Positions 5,916 to 8,242 of a stretch of 8,242 nt of DNA are shown in pieces. The first letter of the stretch is position 1, and each line of letters opens with the position of its first letter. Source of the stretch: Acidimicrobiaceae bacterium (GTDB lineage: Bacteria > Actinomycetota > Acidimicrobiia > Acidimicrobiales > Ilumatobacteraceae); contig CANKVI010000042.1 in assembly GCA_947487095.1 (NCBI GenBank), positions 1 through 8,242 on the forward strand, given 5' to 3'. A model generated the notes under the pieces. The model searched no databases. It saw only the letters and a program-made list of their open reading frames with translations, and had not been told where the DNA came from. Position numbers and translations under genes: made by a program.

Positions 5916-6778
5916 GCCAACTCAGATTGCGACTTTCGAGCAAGTTCACGAGCAAACTCTTGTGCATCAACTGATGGCACAGTCTCAACGAACTTCACGT
6001 GTCGGTCCGAATTCGTTGCACCCGTTGCCATAAACGTTGAAAGCACATTCGCATCATTGACGTAAGCACCGACTGGCATTGAACAACCCGCGCCAAGTTC
6101 TGCAAGAAACGCGCGTTCTATCTCCACAGCAAAGCGCGTGCGAGCATGATCTATTCCAGAAATTGCAGCAAGCGTTTCGTGGTCTCCTTCTCGACATTCA
6201 ACTGCAACACAACCCTGTCCAACCATTGGAACAAAGTCAGTTGTCGCAAGTTCTTCTGCAATTCGATCTGTTATTCCAAGTACTTGCATGGCTGCAATTG
6301 CCATCACGATGGACCCATTGTTAGGAATCTTGTCAAGGCGAGTGTGAATATTTCCGCGCAACTCCACAAACTTGAGGTCGGGACGAACAGTAAGCAGTTG
6401 CGCTCTGCGTCGCACTGAGCCGGTAGCAACTGTTGCGCCAAGTTCAAGATCATTCAATGAATTTCCTACTAACGCGTCGCGCGCATCTCGTCGTTCACAC
6501 CATGCACCAACCACTAATCCTTGTGCGTGTTGCGATGGAAGATCTTTTGCCGAATGAACCGCGATGTCTGCATCGCCCCGAAGCACTGCCTGCTGTACTT
6601 CCTTAACAAAGATTCCCTGGCCACCAATTTGATGTAGCGGCTGATCTTTGTTCTGATCGCCAAGGGTTTCTACAAACACCAACTCAACCGGTATTCCTGT
6701 TGCCGAAGTGATTGACTGAGCGACGACCTCTGCCTGTGTTCGCGCCTGTGCGCTCGAACGTGTAGCGAGTCGGATCAT
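5912..6778 (-). CDS. hemC: Porphobilinogen deaminase (hydroxymethylbilane synthase)
   Basis: Joins four porphobilinogen units into the linear tetrapyrrole hydroxymethylbilane. The 288-residue protein is close to the usual length of about 300. Visible hallmarks are the N-terminal RLATRSSAQA (family: ATRxSxLA), QIGGQGIFVKE (50-60), HSAKDLP with the catalytic aspartate D79, ATGSVRRRAQL (118-128), ELRGNIHTRLDK (139-150), and LGAGCSMPVGAY with C232, the cysteine that covalently binds the dipyrromethane cofactor. All key residues are intact. Start and stop both lie in ATGA overlaps, with hemA upstream (6775-6778) and hemD downstream (5912-5915), so hemA, hemC and hemD are probably made from one transcript in linked amounts. 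Confidence 0.97.
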   Translation of the reverse strand: MIRLATRSSAQARTQAEVVAQSITSATGIPVELVFVETLGDQNKDQPLHQIGGQGIFVKEVQQAVLRGDADIAVHSAKDLPSQHAQGLVVGAWCERRDARDALVGNSLNDLELGATVATGSVRRRAQLLTVRPDLKFVELRGNIHTRLDKIPNNGSIVMAIAAMQVLGITDRIAEELATTDFVPMVGQGCVAVECREGDHETLAAISGIDHARTRFAVEIERAFLAELGAGCSMPVGAYVNDANVLSTFMATGATNSDRHVKFVETVPSVDAQEFARELARKSQSELA

Positions 6779-8037
6779 TCGATGTCGAATAAATCGCGAA
6801 GCGCTGCGGCAATGCGCTCACCCTGTGGGGTGCCGGCGCTGTGCTTGAGTTGCAATGAAGGGCTGTGCAACAACTTGGCAACAACTGCCTTGCTCAGTGC
6901 ATCAACTACATCGCGTTGTTCCGCGCTCAAGCCAGAAAGCTTTGAAGAGAATCGCTCAACCTCTGTGCGCCTTATGGTTTCTGCCCGTTCGTGCAATTCG
7001 GCAACGAGCGGCGCAGCCTGGCGCGCCTTTACCTCTTGTCCGAAACGTTCCACTTCTTCTCCCACAATGCGCCGAACTTCTTCGGCCTCTTGCTGACGTG
7101 CAGCAATTCCAGTCTGTGCCCAGTCACGAAGGTCATGCAAGTCACGCAGCGTGACTCCTGGCAAATCGCCGACCTCGTGTTGAACGTCGCGTGGAACTGC
7201 AATATCAACTATCAATAGCGGAGTTCCATTTGAGAGCTCTCGTGCAAGCCGAACATCTTCAACCGAAATAATTGCTTCACCTGCACCAGTGCACGTAAGC
7301 ACAACATCTGCATTACCAATCGCGTCATGCAGTTCGTCAATGTGACTCACCACTGCACCAACAGAATCTGCAAGTTGCTGCGCGCGTTCGCGACTTCGAT
7401 TCATGACCGTAACGCTTTGCGAACCTGCGCTTCCAAGTGCACGTGCAATGCCCGCACCCATGTCACCGGCACCAATAACCAAGACACGTCTACCCGACAT
7501 CGTTCCTAAAATGTCTGTTGCCATTTCAACAGCAGCATGTGAAACCGACGCTGTAGAACGGCTGATTGATGTTTCGGTTCGCGCTCGCTTACCTACTTCA
7601 AGCGCGTGACGGAACAACATATTCAGCGCGGTTCGGGCGGTGGTTTCAGTACGTGCTTTTTCCCACGCGTTACGAACTTGACCAAGAATTTCGGTTTCAC
7701 CTAGCACTGCTGAATCGAGTCCAGATGCAACTTCAAACAAATGACTTACTGCCGCATCATCGTGCTGACTATAAAAATGTGGTTGAAGTTCTTCGACAGA
7801 TAATCCGGATAATTCACAAAAGAAGTCTCGGACATCCGCAAAAGCTCCATGAAACTTTTCAGCAATTACATACACTTCGGTGCGATTACATGTGGAAAGA
7901 ACAACCGTTTCGCGAATGTGATCGCGCGACACCAACCCATGTAGAGACTTCGCAAGCAAATCGTCAGAAATGCTCACGCGCTCAATCACATCGAGTGGCG
8001 CGGACTTATGGTTGATGCCAAGAACAACTATTGACAT
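6775..8037 (-). CDS. hemA: Glutamyl-tRNA reductase
   Basis: First committed step of C5 tetrapyrrole synthesis: NADPH-dependent reduction of glutamyl-tRNA(Glu) to glutamate-1-semialdehyde, which passes to HemL. The 420-residue length is normal. The N-terminal catalytic domain contains GINHKSAPLDVIER (7-20) and the catalytic C50 in LSTCNRTEVY. The substrate-binding stretch GLDSAVLGETEILGQV spans about 106-121. The NADPH-binding domain has VIGAGDMG with G189, G191 and G194. The C-terminal dimerisation part includes the long charged helix and LLHSPSLQLK. The ATG at 8035-8037 lies within the last codons of rex (10-bp overlap), and the stop overlaps the hemC start. Next to rex, transcription may respond to NADH/NAD+, as shown for the rex-hemACD operon of Streptomyces coelicolor. 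Confidence 0.98.
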   Translation of the reverse strand: MSIVVLGINHKSAPLDVIERVSISDDLLAKSLHGLVSRDHIRETVVLSTCNRTEVYVIAEKFHGAFADVRDFFCELSGLSVEELQPHFYSQHDDAAVSHLFEVASGLDSAVLGETEILGQVRNAWEKARTETTARTALNMLFRHALEVGKRARTETSISRSTASVSHAAVEMATDILGTMSGRRVLVIGAGDMGAGIARALGSAGSQSVTVMNRSRERAQQLADSVGAVVSHIDELHDAIGNADVVLTCTGAGEAIISVEDVRLARELSNGTPLLIVDIAVPRDVQHEVGDLPGVTLRDLHDLRDWAQTGIAARQQEAEEVRRIVGEEVERFGQEVKARQAAPLVAELHERAETIRRTEVERFSSKLSGLSAEQRDVVDALSKAVVAKLLHSPSLQLKHSAGTPQGERIAAALRDLFDIE

Positions 8038-8242
8038 GTGGCAGCCACTTCACGCTTCGTCTTAGTTGCAGGCTTATCTTCTCGGCTGAGTTGCTCGTAG
8101 TAGCCAAGAATCTGCAATTCCACACCAAGGTCAACACTTCGTACCGAAATGTTTTCTGGAACATTCAAAATCACGGATGCGAAGTTCAAAATTGAACGGA
8201 TTCCTGCATTCACTAACAGGTCTGCTGCATGCTGAGCCGACG
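8028..8242 (-). CDS. rex: Redox-sensing transcriptional repressor Rex (C-terminal part, cut by window edge)
   Basis: Only about the last 70 codons are inside the window; the reading frame is open through the right edge. The visible protein reads SAQHAADLLVNAGIRSILNF and continues SVILNVPENISVRSVDLGVE, then LQIL. This is the strongly conserved end of the Rex NAD(H)-binding domain leading into its C-terminal swapped helix (family: AGVxSILNFAP, VPxxVxVRxVDLxxELQIL). A basic tail of about 20 residues follows. Rex binds operators when NADH/NAD+ is low and releases them when NADH rises, derepressing respiratory genes. A start at the internal GTG (8213) would be too short; the gene clearly begins outside the window. 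It overlaps hemA by 10 bp, as expected for a rex-hem operon. Confidence 0.92.
   Translation of the reverse strand, partial: SAQHAADLLVNAGIRSILNFASVILNVPENISVRSVDLGVELQILGYYEQLSREDKPATKTKREVAATCQ

Noticed and set aside
7566..8015. 149-residue open frame on the plus strand
   Set aside because: It lies wholly antisense to the hemA catalytic domain, has no recognisable domain and no ribosome binding site, and hemA is fully supported.

Overview
This window most likely comes from an uncultured or lightly studied actinobacterium, probably an Acidimicrobiia/Ilumatobacter-like lineage with moderate GC content. The reasons are a rex-hemA-hemC-hemD-hemB-hemL order like the Streptomyces rex-hemACD operon, an actinobacterial-style HemB metal motif, and a cytochrome b N-terminus of the HLHPVKVKRH type. 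The taxonomic placement is inference. I see no tRNA, rRNA, CRISPR array, insertion sequence or other sign of a mobile element.

Right-hand part (8242 down to 2232, minus strand): a tightly packed operon. It runs from the C-terminal end of the redox repressor gene rex (cut by the window edge) through hemA, hemC, hemD, hemB and hemL to a small gene for an unknown membrane-anchored exported protein. Neighbouring genes overlap by 4-10 bp or are separated by 8-22 bp. The five enzymes convert glutamyl-tRNA to uroporphyrinogen III by the C5 route: HemA, HemL, HemB, HemC, HemD in reaction order.

Left-hand part: two divergent units share a 264-bp intergenic region (1141-1404). To the right, on the plus strand, is a membrane-anchored monoheme cytochrome c (1405-2223). 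It ends 8 bp from the convergent end of the hem operon. To the left, on the minus strand, is an electron-transfer operon: an unknown three-helix membrane protein, an 8-cysteine dicluster ferredoxin, and the start of a cytochrome b gene cut by the window edge. This looks like a quinol:cytochrome c oxidoreductase (bc-type) cluster, unusual in having a dicluster ferredoxin and a novel membrane protein directly before cytochrome b.

The two halves make sense together: one makes heme precursors, the other encodes heme-dependent respiratory proteins. A 20-bp inverted repeat just upstream of the respiratory operon (1161-1180) has the GTGA-N6-TCAC core of Rex operators. The NADH/NAD+-sensing Rex protein encoded at the right edge could therefore control the respiratory genes. 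That link is a hypothesis. The other notable observation is a short N-terminal extension of HemL with four cysteines at exact five-residue intervals.
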